47,815 bases of DNA, from assembly GCA_902766005.1 (NCBI GenBank), contig CACXCB010000026.1:1-47815 (forward strand), given 5' to 3'. This document shows, piece by piece, positions 36,675-46,566 of the stretch. The stretch is from an uncultured Erysipelotrichaceae bacterium. GTDB lineage: Bacteria; Bacillota_I; Bacilli_A; Erysipelotrichales; Erysipelotrichaceae. The notes below the pieces were generated by a model that made no database searches, had not been told where the DNA came from, and saw only the letters and a program-made list of their open reading frames with translations. Position 1 is the first letter of the stretch; each line of letters opens with the position of its first letter. The position numbers and the translations under genes were made by a program.

Positions 36675-38837
36675 TTAGTCCAAATATAAAGGATTGACAT
36701 CAATCTGCAATCCGTTCAGATTTTCTTTTGTCGTATTCATAAACTGTCTGACAGCCTGCTGCATTTGTGCAAGGTCTTTCCCTTTCAGGATTATGCGGTT
36801 GCGGAAGCGGTCATTGATCTTCAAAAGGGAGATGACACCGATGGTCTTGAACGGTCCTCTGATAGACTTATACAATAGTTCGGCAAGATGTTCGACATTT
36901 TCCTGTTTATAGCCTGCAACAGTCAAAGCAATCATATACGTGTATGGAGGATACTGCCCGGCATGCCTGAACTGCATCTCATTTTTGAAGAACATCAGAT
37001 AATCCTGATTGGCCGCCGAAACAACAGCGTAATGATCCGGATCGTATACCTGGAAAACGACTTCCCCCTTTTCCTTGGATCTGCCGCTTCTTCCTCCCGC
37101 CTGCATCAGCAGATCAAAAGTGGTCTCACAGCTGTGAAAATCCAGCCTGTTCAATCCCTCGTCACCGTTTACTACACCGACAAGCGTCACTTTGGGGAAA
37201 TCAAGCCCCTTGGCAATCATCTGTGTGCCTAAAAGAATATCCGCTTCTCCTTTACCGAAGGATTCCAAGATCGCTTTATGACTGTTCTTCCTGGTCGTCG
37301 TATCTGCATCCATCCGCAATATGCGAGCTTGCGGGAAAACCGTTTTGACTTCATCCTCCAGCCTTTGGGTGCCAAACCCATAGGAAGAAAAGCCTGCATT
37401 TTCCCCACAGGAAGGACATGCCGAAGGCACTGCCATTTCAAAACCGCAGGAATGACACTTCATTCTTTTCACATCTTTATGATAGCTCATGGCAATATCA
37501 CAATGCGGACACTGGATCACCTCCTGACAGCTTCTGCAGCGCAGTGCGGAACTGTATCCTCTGCGGTTTAACAAAATAATGGATTGCTGATGATTCTCCA
37601 GCCTTTGATGAAGCTTGTCTTTCAGAACATCGGAAAGAATATAGGATTCCCCTTTACGAATTGTATCTTTCAACGGCACGATGGTTACTTCAGGCAATTC
37701 ACGATTCACTCTCTGATCCATTGTGACAAGGTGATAAACCTTTTTCATGCCTCTTGCATAGCTTTCCAGAGTGGGCGTTGCCGACCCGAGTATTACCTTG
37801 CAGCCATGATATTTCCCTCTCCATATGGCAATATCCCGGCAATGATAGGAAGGCTGTCGATCCTGTTTATAGGAGCTGTCATGCTCCTCGTCCATGACAA
37901 TCAGTCCCAAATCATGAAAAGGCAGAAATACCGCACTTCTCGTTCCCACAACAATCTTTGCCTTTTTATTCTTTACCATCCGGTACTGCTCATATTTTTC
38001 CTGGGGATTCAGCCCGCTGTGATAAATTGCAAGTCCTTTTCCGAAACGGGAAGAAACACGTTCGATCATCTGCGGGGTTAGGGCGATTTCCGGCACGAGA
38101 ATCAGAACCTGTTTTCCTTCAGCTAATGCTTTTGCGGCAAGCTGGAGATACACTTCTGTTTTCCCCGATCCTGTTACGCCGCGAATCAGATAAACAGGAT
38201 CAGAGGAATCTTCAATCTCCTGCATCGCCTGCTTTTGGGTATCGGTCAAAAGAAACGGGACAGAAGTAATCTCTTCTTCAATGGCCTCCCCTTCTTTTTC
38301 CTTTTCGTAAAGAATAAATGCATCTTTATCCACTAATGCTTTGGCCTGATTCGGAAACAGCTTTCTGACTTCGCTGTATCTGCATTCCCCTTGCTTCTTC
38401 ACGTACAGGAATGCTTCAAGCTGCTTAGGGGTAAGTGCAACTTCATTCTCACTGATTTTCACCCATTTTTCCATCACTGCCTGCTTATGGGAAGAAGATG
38501 GTTTCGCTTTGGAAGGCAGCATGGATGCAAAACAGGAAATCATCGTACTGAGTGTTTCGGCATGCATCCACTCCGCAAGATCATGCAGCTCTTTGGTAAT
38601 CAGGCTTTCCCGATCGATTACGGAAAGAATTTCTTTTACAGGAAAACCAAGCCTTTTTTCAATTTCCTCTCGGGTTTCATCCGTTTCGGTCACCTTTTCT
38701 ACAAAACCGGTCACATTGGCATTCTTCAAAGCAATCAAAACCCGGCACCCGGGGCTGACATCTTCCCTGCAGATATATGTAAATGTCTGATCCAAGGATC
38801 GAATCGGATGTTCGATCCAGCATTCCACTAATTTCAT
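36675..38837 (-). CDS. priA: Primosomal protein N' (PriA helicase)
   Basis: PriA recognises stalled forks and restarts replication. The 720-residue protein has an N-terminal 3'-binding domain, Walker A GVTGSGKTE, the DEEH box (VMDEEHDSSY), a zinc-binding insert with four Cys pairs (CRSC, CPHC, CHSC, CPSC) and the helicase motif QAGGRSGR. No Shine-Dalgarno site precedes the ATG at 38837. It heads the priA-rsmB-rlmN-prpC-prkC-rsgA-rpe-thiN cluster and is divergent from proB. Confidence 0.97.
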   Translation of the reverse strand: MKLVECWIEHPIRSLDQTFTYICREDVSPGCRVLIALKNANVTGFVEKVTETDETREEIEKRLGFPVKEILSVIDRESLITKELHDLAEWMHAETLSTMISCFASMLPSKAKPSSSHKQAVMEKWVKISENEVALTPKQLEAFLYVKKQGECRYSEVRKLFPNQAKALVDKDAFILYEKEKEGEAIEEEITSVPFLLTDTQKQAMQEIEDSSDPVYLIRGVTGSGKTEVYLQLAAKALAEGKQVLILVPEIALTPQMIERVSSRFGKGLAIYHSGLNPQEKYEQYRMVKNKKAKIVVGTRSAVFLPFHDLGLIVMDEEHDSSYKQDRQPSYHCRDIAIWRGKYHGCKVILGSATPTLESYARGMKKVYHLVTMDQRVNRELPEVTIVPLKDTIRKGESYILSDVLKDKLHQRLENHQQSIILLNRRGYSSALRCRSCQEVIQCPHCDIAMSYHKDVKRMKCHSCGFEMAVPSACPSCGENAGFSSYGFGTQRLEDEVKTVFPQARILRMDADTTTRKNSHKAILESFGKGEADILLGTQMIAKGLDFPKVTLVGVVNGDEGLNRLDFHSCETTFDLLMQAGGRSGRSKEKGEVVFQVYDPDHYAVVSAANQDYLMFFKNEMQFRHAGQYPPYTYMIALTVAGYKQENVEHLAELLYKSIRGPFKTIGVISLLKINDRFRNRIILKGKDLAQMQQAVRQFMNTTKENLNGLQIDVNPLYLD

Positions 38838-38884
38838 AAACTGTTCACATCATTTCCAAGCAAAATATGCTTTTTTGTGCAATA

Positions 38885-38893
38885 ATAATACCA
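38885..38893 (-). promoter_or_regulatory. Extended -10 promoter of priA cluster
   Basis: The minus strand reads ATGG-TATTAT about 48 bases before the priA ATG, in the 71-base divergent region with proB. It overlaps sequence that must also serve proB. Confidence 0.4.
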
Positions 38894-38908
38894 TTAATGG
38901 AGCCGAAT

Positions 38909-39679
38909 ATGAAATGGAAAAGAATCGTTGTAAAGGTAGGCACTTCAACCGTATGCCATAAAAACGGTGCTCCGGATCTGCGCAGACTCGAAAAACTCTG
39001 CCGTACATTGACAGATCTGAAGAATATGGGTATGGAAATCATCCTTGTCACTTCGGGAGCGATCGGCGTCGGAACAAACAAGATGCATTTGGAGAAAAAA
39101 CCGGAAAGCATGGCAAAAAGACAGGCTGCCGCATCCATCGGACAATGCGAGCTGATGCGCATTTATGATCGTTTTTTCATGGATTACGGGTGCTTAAGCG
39201 GACAGATACTTTTGACCAAAGGCATTACGGAAGATGCCAAAGGCAAACAGAATGTCATCGCCACATTCGGGGCATTGCTGGAAATGGAAGCAATCCCCAT
39301 CGTGAATGAAAATGACTCGGTTGCCACAGAAGAGATTGTGTACGGGGACAATGATACCCTGTCTGCTGTCGTTGCCCAGTTTACAAAAGCGGATGTACTG
39401 ATTCTGTTATCCGATATCGACGGTCTTTATGATAAAGATCCGGGCATTGATCCTTCCGCTAAACTGATATCCATCGTAAAGAATACCAAAGATGTGCTGC
39501 ATATGGCTTCCGACAGCAATACCACACTCGGAACAGGCGGAATGATCACCAAAATCCATGCAGCGGAAATTGCAGGAAACAGCGGAATCCCTACGGTATT
39601 AGCCAACGGAAAAGATCCTTCCATTCTGTATGACATCATCCTGAACGAAGAAATACCGGGTACTCTTTTTGAGGTATAA
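38909..39679 (+). CDS. proB: Glutamate 5-kinase, short form without PUA domain
   Basis: ProB phosphorylates glutamate, the first step of proline synthesis. The 256-residue protein has RIVVKVGTSTVC, VTSGAIGVG, the VNENDSVA motif and GTGGMITKI. It stops after the amino-acid-kinase domain; many ProB proteins carry a C-terminal PUA domain of about 100 residues, absent here. The ATG at 38909 has a GGAG site 7 bases upstream; the open frame to 38867 has none. The start lies on the plus strand, divergent from priA. Confidence 0.96.
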   Translation: MKWKRIVVKVGTSTVCHKNGAPDLRRLEKLCRTLTDLKNMGMEIILVTSGAIGVGTNKMHLEKKPESMAKRQAAASIGQCELMRIYDRFFMDYGCLSGQILLTKGITEDAKGKQNVIATFGALLEMEAIPIVNENDSVATEEIVYGDNDTLSAVVAQFTKADVLILLSDIDGLYDKDPGIDPSAKLISIVKNTKDVLHMASDSNTTLGTGGMITKIHAAEIAGNSGIPTVLANGKDPSILYDIILNEEIPGTLFEV

Positions 39680-39683
39680 ATAT

Positions 39684-40925
39684 ATGCATATGATTGAACA
39701 GGCAAAACTTGCCAAACAAGCTTCCGCTACATTGCGAAACACATCTGCTGATGTTCGAAACGGTGTTTTACTGGAATTTGCCAGAAACATGGTTCTTCAT
39801 CAGAACGACATCATTGATGCCAACCGGAAAGACATGGAAGAATCCGCAAACAACGGCATGTCTGAAGCTATGATGGACAGGCTGATGCTGGATGAAAAAA
39901 GAATTCAAGGCATGGCGGAAGGCATTCTGCAGATTGTGCAGTTGGAAGATCCGTTGTACAAGGTTCTGGAAGAAAAAGACCTTTCTTCCGGTGTACACCT
40001 GAAGAAAGTATCGTGTGCGATCGGTGTCATCGGCATCATCTTTGAATCCAGGCCGAATGTTACCGCTGATTGTGCTGCTTTATGTTTCAAGGCAGGAAGC
40101 GCTTGCGTATTAAAAGGCGGTAAAGAATCCTATCGATCCTGTTTATCCATTGTCACCCTATTCCGTGAGGCACTGAAAAAATTCAATCTGGATACAGATC
40201 TGATTCAGCTGGCCGACCGTCCCGATCATGCCGAAACACAGCAATTCATGGAATGCAGGGAATACGTGGATCTTTTGATTCCAAGAGGCAGTAAAAGGCT
40301 GATCGAAGCAGTGGTTCAAAATGCCAAAGTCCCAGTCATTGAAACAGGTGCAGGCGTCTGTCATACTTTTGTGGATGCAAGTGCAGACCCGGATATGGCA
40401 ATAAACATTGTATTAAACGCCAAATGCAGCAGGCCGAGCGTATGCAACGCCATGGAAACCCTTCTTATCCATGAAGTGCATAAAGAAACCCTTTTACCAC
40501 TGATGGTACAGAAACTGGCTGAAGCCGGCGTGACCATTCATGGAGATGAGGAAGCATGCAAAAGATGCCCGAACCTTCTGAAAGCAGATGAAAACAGCTG
40601 GCATACCGAATACAATCGTCTCGAAATGAACCTGAAGATTGTCAAAGATGTTTCTGAAGCCATTCAGCATATCCAGACATACGGTACAAAACACAGTGAA
40701 TGCATCATTACCGAAAATCAGGAAAATGCAGACCTGTTCATGCAGAACATCGATGCGGCATGCATTTATCACAACGCCTCAACCCGTTTTACCGACGGAT
40801 TTGAATTCGGCTTAGGTGCGGAAATCGGCATCAGCACGCAGAAGCTGCATGCCAGAGGTCCGATGGGACTCAAAGAATTAACCACATATACATACCTGTT
40901 GTCAGGAAAAGGAGAAATCAGATGA
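39684..40925 (+). CDS. proA: Gamma-glutamyl phosphate reductase
   Basis: ProA reduces glutamyl-5-phosphate to the semialdehyde with NADPH. The 413-residue aldehyde-dehydrogenase-fold protein has SRPNVTADCAALCFKAGSA, LIPRGSKRLI and the catalytic cysteine in NAKCSRPSVCNAMETLL. GAGG lies 9 bases before the ATG at 39684, just after the proB stop (itself within the ribosome-binding region). It overlaps proC by 4 bases (ATGA). Confidence 0.97.
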   Translation: MHMIEQAKLAKQASATLRNTSADVRNGVLLEFARNMVLHQNDIIDANRKDMEESANNGMSEAMMDRLMLDEKRIQGMAEGILQIVQLEDPLYKVLEEKDLSSGVHLKKVSCAIGVIGIIFESRPNVTADCAALCFKAGSACVLKGGKESYRSCLSIVTLFREALKKFNLDTDLIQLADRPDHAETQQFMECREYVDLLIPRGSKRLIEAVVQNAKVPVIETGAGVCHTFVDASADPDMAINIVLNAKCSRPSVCNAMETLLIHEVHKETLLPLMVQKLAEAGVTIHGDEEACKRCPNLLKADENSWHTEYNRLEMNLKIVKDVSEAIQHIQTYGTKHSECIITENQENADLFMQNIDAACIYHNASTRFTDGFEFGLGAEIGISTQKLHARGPMGLKELTTYTYLLSGKGEIR

Positions 40926-41731
40926 AAACATATAAAGACTATCACATGGGGCTTATAGGATGCGGACATATGGGCATGGCCATTGCCAGAGGCGCTGTAC
41001 GCAAGGAATTTTTGGAAAGATGGCAGATTGCAGTATATGATCCGGATCCGGCTGTACAAAAAGCATGTGAAAGAGAAGGGTTTAAAATTCTTGAGAGCGA
41101 GCAGGAAGTTGCCGGACTCTCACACATTGTATTGCTGGCAGTAACCCCGCAGGTTGTCGATGTTGCGATCGAACACCTGAAAGGTGCACATATCGATTGC
41201 CTTCTTTCTATCGTTACCGGCGTTTCCATGTCCTATTACGAGGAAAAGCTTGGCGACATTCCGATCATTCGTGCGATGCCGAATACGCCTTTACAGATCA
41301 ATGAAGGCGCAACTGCTTTATGCAAAAACGAAAAATGCAGAGCGGATGAATATGATTTTGTCTTCCAGCTGTTTAATTCCATGGGTGTCACAAAGACCAT
41401 TCCGGAAGACAAGCTCGATAATATTGTTGCCGTATCCGGAAGCGTTCCGGCATACGTTTACTACTTTATCCAATGCCTTCTGAAGGATGCGGTGAACCGC
41501 GGCATTGATGACAGAGCAGCAAGAGAACTCATCGTACAGACATTTATCGGTGCATCCGAACTGTTAAAAAATGATATCCGTACGCCAATTGATGAATATA
41601 TCAATGAAGTTTGCTCAAAAGGCGGTACAACTATCGAAGCTATTACGGAACTCAAAAACCGCAACATTGAAGACATCATTCATGATGCCAACCAAAAATG
41701 CATTGACAGAGCAAAAGAGATCGGCAGATAA
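40922..41731 (+). CDS. proC: Pyrroline-5-carboxylate reductase
   Basis: ProC reduces pyrroline-5-carboxylate to proline. The 269-residue protein has the dinucleotide motif GLIGCGHMGMAI, RAMPNTPLQINEG, the SGSVPAYVYYFI helix and the C-terminal VCSKGGTTIEAI active-site loop. It completes proB-proA-proC, so the organism can probably make proline from glutamate. The stop codon lies inside the terminator hairpin. Confidence 0.97.
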   Translation: MKTYKDYHMGLIGCGHMGMAIARGAVRKEFLERWQIAVYDPDPAVQKACEREGFKILESEQEVAGLSHIVLLAVTPQVVDVAIEHLKGAHIDCLLSIVTGVSMSYYEEKLGDIPIIRAMPNTPLQINEGATALCKNEKCRADEYDFVFQLFNSMGVTKTIPEDKLDNIVAVSGSVPAYVYYFIQCLLKDAVNRGIDDRAARELIVQTFIGASELLKNDIRTPIDEYINEVCSKGGTTIEAITELKNRNIEDIIHDANQKCIDRAKEIGR

Positions 41732-41745
41732 CCGATCCCTTTTTT
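41719..41745 (+). terminator. Terminator of proBAC
   Basis: The stem GATCGG/CCGATC with a 7-base loop holding the proC stop is followed by CC and six T residues. The convergent uidA stop lies in the T-tract; on the minus strand the downstream T-run is weaker, so it is at best a partial terminator for uidA. Confidence 0.85.
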
Positions 41746-43540
41746 ATGACTTTGTTTCCCAGCGCTTTTTCAGCAGAAAGGCAGCATCCTTCGGCTGTCT
41801 GTTTCTGGTGAAAATGCCTTTTTTATTGCCGTTAACACGCATGATGCCTTCGGTTGTCTGGAAATCGGCAAAATTCCATACCAGTTCCCCTTTGATGAAG
41901 TCATAGCTGTCCATCACCCTGAAATTCATATCATAGTATTCGTTCTGGTATTCCTGGCTCCACATTACGGATGGCAATTTGTGCTCAAATGCAGAAGTAT
42001 CTGCACCGAATTCAGTGAAAATCAACGGCTTGTCTTCACAAATTTTCTGCCATGCGTCCATCTCCTTGCGGAAGGCTTTTTCTGCATCCGGAAGATCCGG
42101 ACCGCCGGCAATATACCAGCCATAGTATCGGTTCAGGCTGATGAAATCACACAACGGATGACAATGACACCGATCCGGTGTGCTGTTGACAAGCAGCGCT
42201 CCCGTTAAGGGTCTGTGCTGTCTGTCAAGGCTTCTGGCATAATCGAATAACGGTTTAAAGTAATCATACGCTTCCTGATAGGTCGTCTCCGGCTCATTAA
42301 AGATGCTGAAAGCAATGACGGACGGATGGTTCTTATCCCTCTGTATCATTTCCCTGATAGCCTGCTTATGATTTTCCTGTAACTGTGGAATTGTGTCAGC
42401 TATAAAGAAACGTGTATCTTTTCCTCCTGCACCTGCTGCCGCAAAGTTCATTAAGGAGCGCATCATGCCTACGGCAGGAACTTCATCAATAATGAGGAAT
42501 CCTTCTTCATCCGCCATCTGATACCATTCCTCGGCATAAGGATAATGGCTGGTACGGAAGCAATTTGCCCCAGACCACTTCATCAATGCATAATCCCTCT
42601 TTGCAACGGAATAGTTGAAGGTACGCCCGATGACTTCAAAGTCTTCATGCTTGCCATAGCCTTTCAAATAAATCTCCTTACCATTGAGAAGAATCTTCTT
42701 TCCCTGTACCTGAATTGTTCGGATTCCAAGCTTAGCAGGATACTTGTCAATATCCTGATCTCCATCCACAATGCGGAATACGATACTGTAAAGATACGGA
42801 TCATCCAAATCCCATAAATGCACATTTTCAATAACAAAACTGCTTTCTTTTCCCCTGCTTTCAGCGGTTTTGTTTCCCTTACGGTCAAAAACCTCTGCAA
42901 CGACTTCATGATCTCCGTTTGTCCAGACAGTATATGCAATCTCTGCATCGTTTCCGTTTAAAGATATGGATGTATCATAATCCTGAATAGATTCCTTTGG
43001 AACATAGGTGACTTGGACACTTCTTTGTATGCCGGAATAATTAAAGAAATCAAAATACGGTTTGGCAATCTTGCGTCCATCAGAAAGCATGCCGGTAGCA
43101 CCGCATGGAATGGATGTTTCACTCAGCTCATTATTGACCTTCACAACAAGCCTGTTCCTTGCATCCTGTGTCACCAGATTTGTGATATTGAGGCTAAAGG
43201 GTGTAAAACCGCCTTCATGAGATCCGGCATATTGCCCGTTTACATATACTTCCGCACGATGTGTTACACTGCCAAAACGCAGATAAATTTCTTTCCCTTC
43301 CTGTTTTTCCAGGAAGAATTTTGTTTCATACCAGAAATCCCCGCAATAATCCCTGTTTTCTTTTTCCGTAAACAGGTCTGCAAAGGTTCCGGGAACAGGC
43401 ATTGAAAACGGATCGGGAAGACCGTTCACCCACCCTTCTTCTTTACCGCAGGAAGACGGATCAAACTGCATTTTCCATAACCCGTCAAGAGAAACAAACT
43501 TCCTGCATGCATTAATACATGGATATAATAAACTTTCCAT
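41744..43540 (-). CDS. uidA: Beta-glucuronidase (GH2), cytoplasmic
   Basis: This enzyme releases glucuronic acid from glucuronides. The 598-residue GH2 protein has the sugar-binding, immunoglobulin-like and TIM-barrel domains. Catalytic residues are Glu416 in FNEPE (acid/base) and Glu510 in TEFGADT (nucleophile). The N-K motif that binds the glucuronate carboxylate is present (Asn572, Lys574 in GNKKGIF). The loop between IDEVPAVG and RDKNHP is about as long as in E. coli GusA, suggesting a Loop 1 enzyme. There is no signal peptide. The start at 43540 has a GGGGG-type site, one base after uxaC; the longer frame lies inside uxaC. Confidence 0.96.
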   Translation of the reverse strand: MESLLYPCINACRKFVSLDGLWKMQFDPSSCGKEEGWVNGLPDPFSMPVPGTFADLFTEKENRDYCGDFWYETKFFLEKQEGKEIYLRFGSVTHRAEVYVNGQYAGSHEGGFTPFSLNITNLVTQDARNRLVVKVNNELSETSIPCGATGMLSDGRKIAKPYFDFFNYSGIQRSVQVTYVPKESIQDYDTSISLNGNDAEIAYTVWTNGDHEVVAEVFDRKGNKTAESRGKESSFVIENVHLWDLDDPYLYSIVFRIVDGDQDIDKYPAKLGIRTIQVQGKKILLNGKEIYLKGYGKHEDFEVIGRTFNYSVAKRDYALMKWSGANCFRTSHYPYAEEWYQMADEEGFLIIDEVPAVGMMRSLMNFAAAGAGGKDTRFFIADTIPQLQENHKQAIREMIQRDKNHPSVIAFSIFNEPETTYQEAYDYFKPLFDYARSLDRQHRPLTGALLVNSTPDRCHCHPLCDFISLNRYYGWYIAGGPDLPDAEKAFRKEMDAWQKICEDKPLIFTEFGADTSAFEHKLPSVMWSQEYQNEYYDMNFRVMDSYDFIKGELVWNFADFQTTEGIMRVNGNKKGIFTRNRQPKDAAFLLKKRWETKS

Positions 43541-43541
43541 A

Positions 43542-44942
43542 TTACCCCCAAAATTCAAAATACTGTTTTGCATTATTGTAAGAGATGCCTTTGATGATTT
43601 TTTCCAAAGCCTTCTGATCATCCGGATATTCACCGTTTTCCACCCAGCCACCGATCAGATCACAAAGAATCCTTCGGAAATAATCATGTCTTGCATATGA
43701 AAGAAAACTTCTCGAATCCGTCAGCATGCCGACAAAGTCACATAACATCCCTTCGTTAGCTAAAGATGTCATCTGATCGATCATGCCCTTTTTGTGGTCG
43801 TTGAACCACCATGCCGAACCATGCTGGAGCTTAGAAATGAATGGTCCTTCCTGGAAACATGCCATGACGGTTTCAATCGCTGTATTATCGATCGGATTTA
43901 AAGAATAAATAATCGTTTTTGGCAATTCATCTGTTTCTGCCAGGGCATTCAGAAAGGAAGCAAGCTCACTGACAGGTGCACTGTTGCCGATGGAATCAAT
44001 ACCTGCATCCGCACCGAGTTTTCCAAACAGCTTTTTGTTGTTATCACGGATGACACCATAGTGAAGCTGCATGACCCAGTTCCTGTGGGCATATTCCATC
44101 CCCATCCGCAACAGAAAAGCCGTACGGAACTTTCTTTCCTGAAGTTGTGTAATTCTTTCTCCATGCATTCTTTTGGCGAAAATCTCTTCAACCTCTTCTT
44201 CGGATGCCGGCTCATACATGACCATATCCATGCCGTGGTCTGATACTTTGCACCCGTTATCTTCAAAGAAATCAAGACGATTGTGTAATACAGTCATCAA
44301 ATCCCGAAAGGAGCGGATTTCCATGTCAGCAGCTTTTGAGAGCTTGGCAATATATGCAGGATATCCCTCTTTGCCAATGGACATCGCCTGATCCGGACGC
44401 CATGCAGGCATAACCTGAACCTTGAAGCTTTCATCTGCCTTGATCAGGCGATGCCAATGCAGATCATCTGCAGGATCATCCGTTGTGCACAAATGTGTAA
44501 CCTTTGCCATTTCAATCATTTTTCTGGCAGTCATTGTTTTCAACTTTGCATTGCAGAGGTTCCAGACCTCTTCTGCCGTATCTTCATTCAGAACTCCCTG
44601 ATAGTCAAAGAACATGCGCAGCTCGAGATGCGTCCAGTGATAAAGAGGATTGCCGATCGCCATGGACAGTGTTTCTGCCCATTTCTGGAATTTCTCACGA
44701 TCAGAAGCATCACCGGTAATATATTTTTCCTCAACTCCATGGGCACGCATAATGCGCCATTTATAATGATCTCCGCCCAGCCATACCTGTGCAATGTTTT
44801 CAAACTGACGGTCTTCATAAATTTCAGCAGGACTCAGATGGCAATGATAGTCGATGATCGGCATATCTTCCGCATAGGCATGATACAGATGTTTTGCTGT
44901 TTCCGTAGAAAGAAGGAAATCACGATCCATAAACGGCTTCAT
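43542..44942 (-). CDS. uxaC: Glucuronate isomerase
   Basis: UxaC converts D-glucuronate to D-fructuronate (and galacturonate to tagaturonate). The 466-residue protein has the family opening with IIDYHCHLSP, AWRPDQAM and the C-terminal DSRSFLSYARHDYFRRILC stretch. AGGAGG lies in front of the ATG, which overlaps the kdgK stop (ATGA). It supplies the step directly after UidA. Confidence 0.97.
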   Translation of the reverse strand: MKPFMDRDFLLSTETAKHLYHAYAEDMPIIDYHCHLSPAEIYEDRQFENIAQVWLGGDHYKWRIMRAHGVEEKYITGDASDREKFQKWAETLSMAIGNPLYHWTHLELRMFFDYQGVLNEDTAEEVWNLCNAKLKTMTARKMIEMAKVTHLCTTDDPADDLHWHRLIKADESFKVQVMPAWRPDQAMSIGKEGYPAYIAKLSKAADMEIRSFRDLMTVLHNRLDFFEDNGCKVSDHGMDMVMYEPASEEEVEEIFAKRMHGERITQLQERKFRTAFLLRMGMEYAHRNWVMQLHYGVIRDNNKKLFGKLGADAGIDSIGNSAPVSELASFLNALAETDELPKTIIYSLNPIDNTAIETVMACFQEGPFISKLQHGSAWWFNDHKKGMIDQMTSLANEGMLCDFVGMLTDSRSFLSYARHDYFRRILCDLIGGWVENGEYPDDQKALEKIIKGISYNNAKQYFEFWG

Positions 44943-45928
44943 CTTGAAATTCCTCCTGCCTTCTGATTCATCAGCTGAATCACTTCCTCTTCCGAGGCAA
45001 AGCTCATATCGCCTCTGACTGTCTCTTTTAATACACCGGCAGCAGAAGCAAACTCCACAGCCATCTGCAGATCATTCCATTTTAACAAGGCATGAATGAT
45101 TCCCCCTGCCAATGCATCACCGCATCCGACTCTGTCCAGAATCGGGGCAACATCATATGTTTTGGAAACATATGTGTTTTCATCATCACGCAGAATTGCC
45201 GTCCATATATTTCTCTGGCTGTTTCTGTTATCCTGGTCTGCAGTTAACACGTATTTGAAATGAAACCTGTCGACAAGCTCTTCAGCCATCTCATACGGTG
45301 TTAATCCTTTAGGTGTTCCCAAGCAGCATACAGCATCTGCTTCATTGGCAATACAGACATCTACGTATTCCATTAACGGAATCATCACTTTTTGTGCTTC
45401 TTCGGCTGTCCAGAGTTTTGCCCTGTAGTTCAGATCGCAGGACACAGTCAGTCCGTATTTCTTTGCAGTCCGGCATGCTGTGTGAAGAGCTTTTACCATT
45501 TCTTCTGAAAGAGCTGCAGTAATCCCTGAAAAATGGAACCAGTCAGCCCCCTTCATGGCGGAATCAAAGTCAAATTCCTCAGCCTTTGCAGTAGCAATGG
45601 AACTGTTCTTTCTGTCATAAATCACCTTTGAATTGCGGATGGATGATCCATCCTCACAGAAATAGATGCCCAGTCTTTCACCGCCTCTTACCACATATTC
45701 TGTATCCAGGTGATGGAAACGCAGGGTATTCAGTGCGGCTTCGCCGATATCATGATCCGGCAGTTTGGTGATAAAAGATACCTTATCACCCCAATCGGCA
45801 CATGCACCTGTCGCATTTGCCTCCGAGCCTCCGTAATACACATTGAATTTATCCGTCTGCAGATAGCGCAACTGATCGGAAGGTGTTAAGCGCATTAACA
45901 CTTCGCCGAATCCAACTATTTTTTTCAT
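44939..45928 (-). CDS. kdgK: 2-keto-3-deoxygluconate kinase (PfkB family)
   Basis: This sugar kinase phosphorylates KDG to KDPG. The 329-residue protein has the ribokinase-family fold with GGSEANATGACADWG near the N-terminus and the anion-hole motif VGCGDALAGG, where the usual GAGD is GCGD. Specificity for KDG comes mainly from its operon neighbours eda and uxaC. The ATG overlaps the eda stop by 4 bases. Confidence 0.93.
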   Translation of the reverse strand: MKKIVGFGEVLMRLTPSDQLRYLQTDKFNVYYGGSEANATGACADWGDKVSFITKLPDHDIGEAALNTLRFHHLDTEYVVRGGERLGIYFCEDGSSIRNSKVIYDRKNSSIATAKAEEFDFDSAMKGADWFHFSGITAALSEEMVKALHTACRTAKKYGLTVSCDLNYRAKLWTAEEAQKVMIPLMEYVDVCIANEADAVCCLGTPKGLTPYEMAEELVDRFHFKYVLTADQDNRNSQRNIWTAILRDDENTYVSKTYDVAPILDRVGCGDALAGGIIHALLKWNDLQMAVEFASAAGVLKETVRGDMSFASEEEVIQLMNQKAGGISR

Positions 45929-46563
45929 CCTCTTACCTCTTTGACTATGTCTGCCGCTTCCCTTGCCAGCTTTTCTATTTCATCAAATCTCTTTTCCTGT
46001 ATTAACTGTGGCTTTACCATCCATGTGCCACCTACACACATGATTCTCTTATAGGAAAGATACTCCCTGACATTCTGAATGTTGATTCCGCCTGTCGGCA
46101 TAAACTCCACATCTACGTATGGAGCCGCCAGTGCTTTGATCATAGGCAGTCCTCCGCTTGGCTCAGCCGGGAAGAACTTAACCTGTGTCAAACCCAGCTC
46201 AAGAGCTCTTTCGATATCGCTTGGCGTGCATGTCCCCGGTAACATGGGGATACCTTTCTCCAATACATAAGTGACAATGTTCGGATTGAGACCCGGAGAA
46301 ACAATGAACTCGCTTCCGGAAGCAACAGCTTCATCCACCTGCTGTTTGGTCAGAACTGTTCCCGCCCCTACACACATTTGAGGATATGCTTCTTTGATCA
46401 GGCGAATTGCAGAAGCTGCAGCACTCGTACGGAATGTGACCTCCGCACAAGGTAATCCGCCATTGCACAATGCTCTTGCAAGCGGAAGAGCATCCTCTTC
46501 ATTTTCAATCACAACAACGGGGACAATTCCTGTTTTTTTCAATTTTTCAATTACTTCATTCAT
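45925..46563 (-). CDS. eda: KDPG/KHG aldolase
   Basis: Eda splits KDPG into pyruvate and glyceraldehyde-3-phosphate. The 212-residue class I aldolase has Glu41 and Arg45 in AEVTFRT, VGAGTVLT, and the Schiff-base Lys129 in VKFFPAEPSGG. GGAG lies 8 bases before the ATG, 3 bases after the upstream SDR gene. It is the last step of the pathway. Confidence 0.96.
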   Translation of the reverse strand: MNEVIEKLKKTGIVPVVVIENEEDALPLARALCNGGLPCAEVTFRTSAAASAIRLIKEAYPQMCVGAGTVLTKQQVDEAVASGSEFIVSPGLNPNIVTYVLEKGIPMLPGTCTPSDIERALELGLTQVKFFPAEPSGGLPMIKALAAPYVDVEFMPTGGINIQNVREYLSYKRIMCVGGTWMVKPQLIQEKRFDEIEKLAREAADIVKEVRG

Positions 46564-46566
46564 ATA

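Noticed and set aside
31936..38837. Kinase/phosphatase cluster as a novel signalling island
   Set aside because: The order PP2C-prkC-rsgA-rpe-thiN is standard in Bacillota.
41744..43651. 635-residue UidA with a basic N-terminal extension
   Set aside because: The extension lies inside uxaC. The ATG at 43540 with its ribosome site starts the conserved GH2 sequence.
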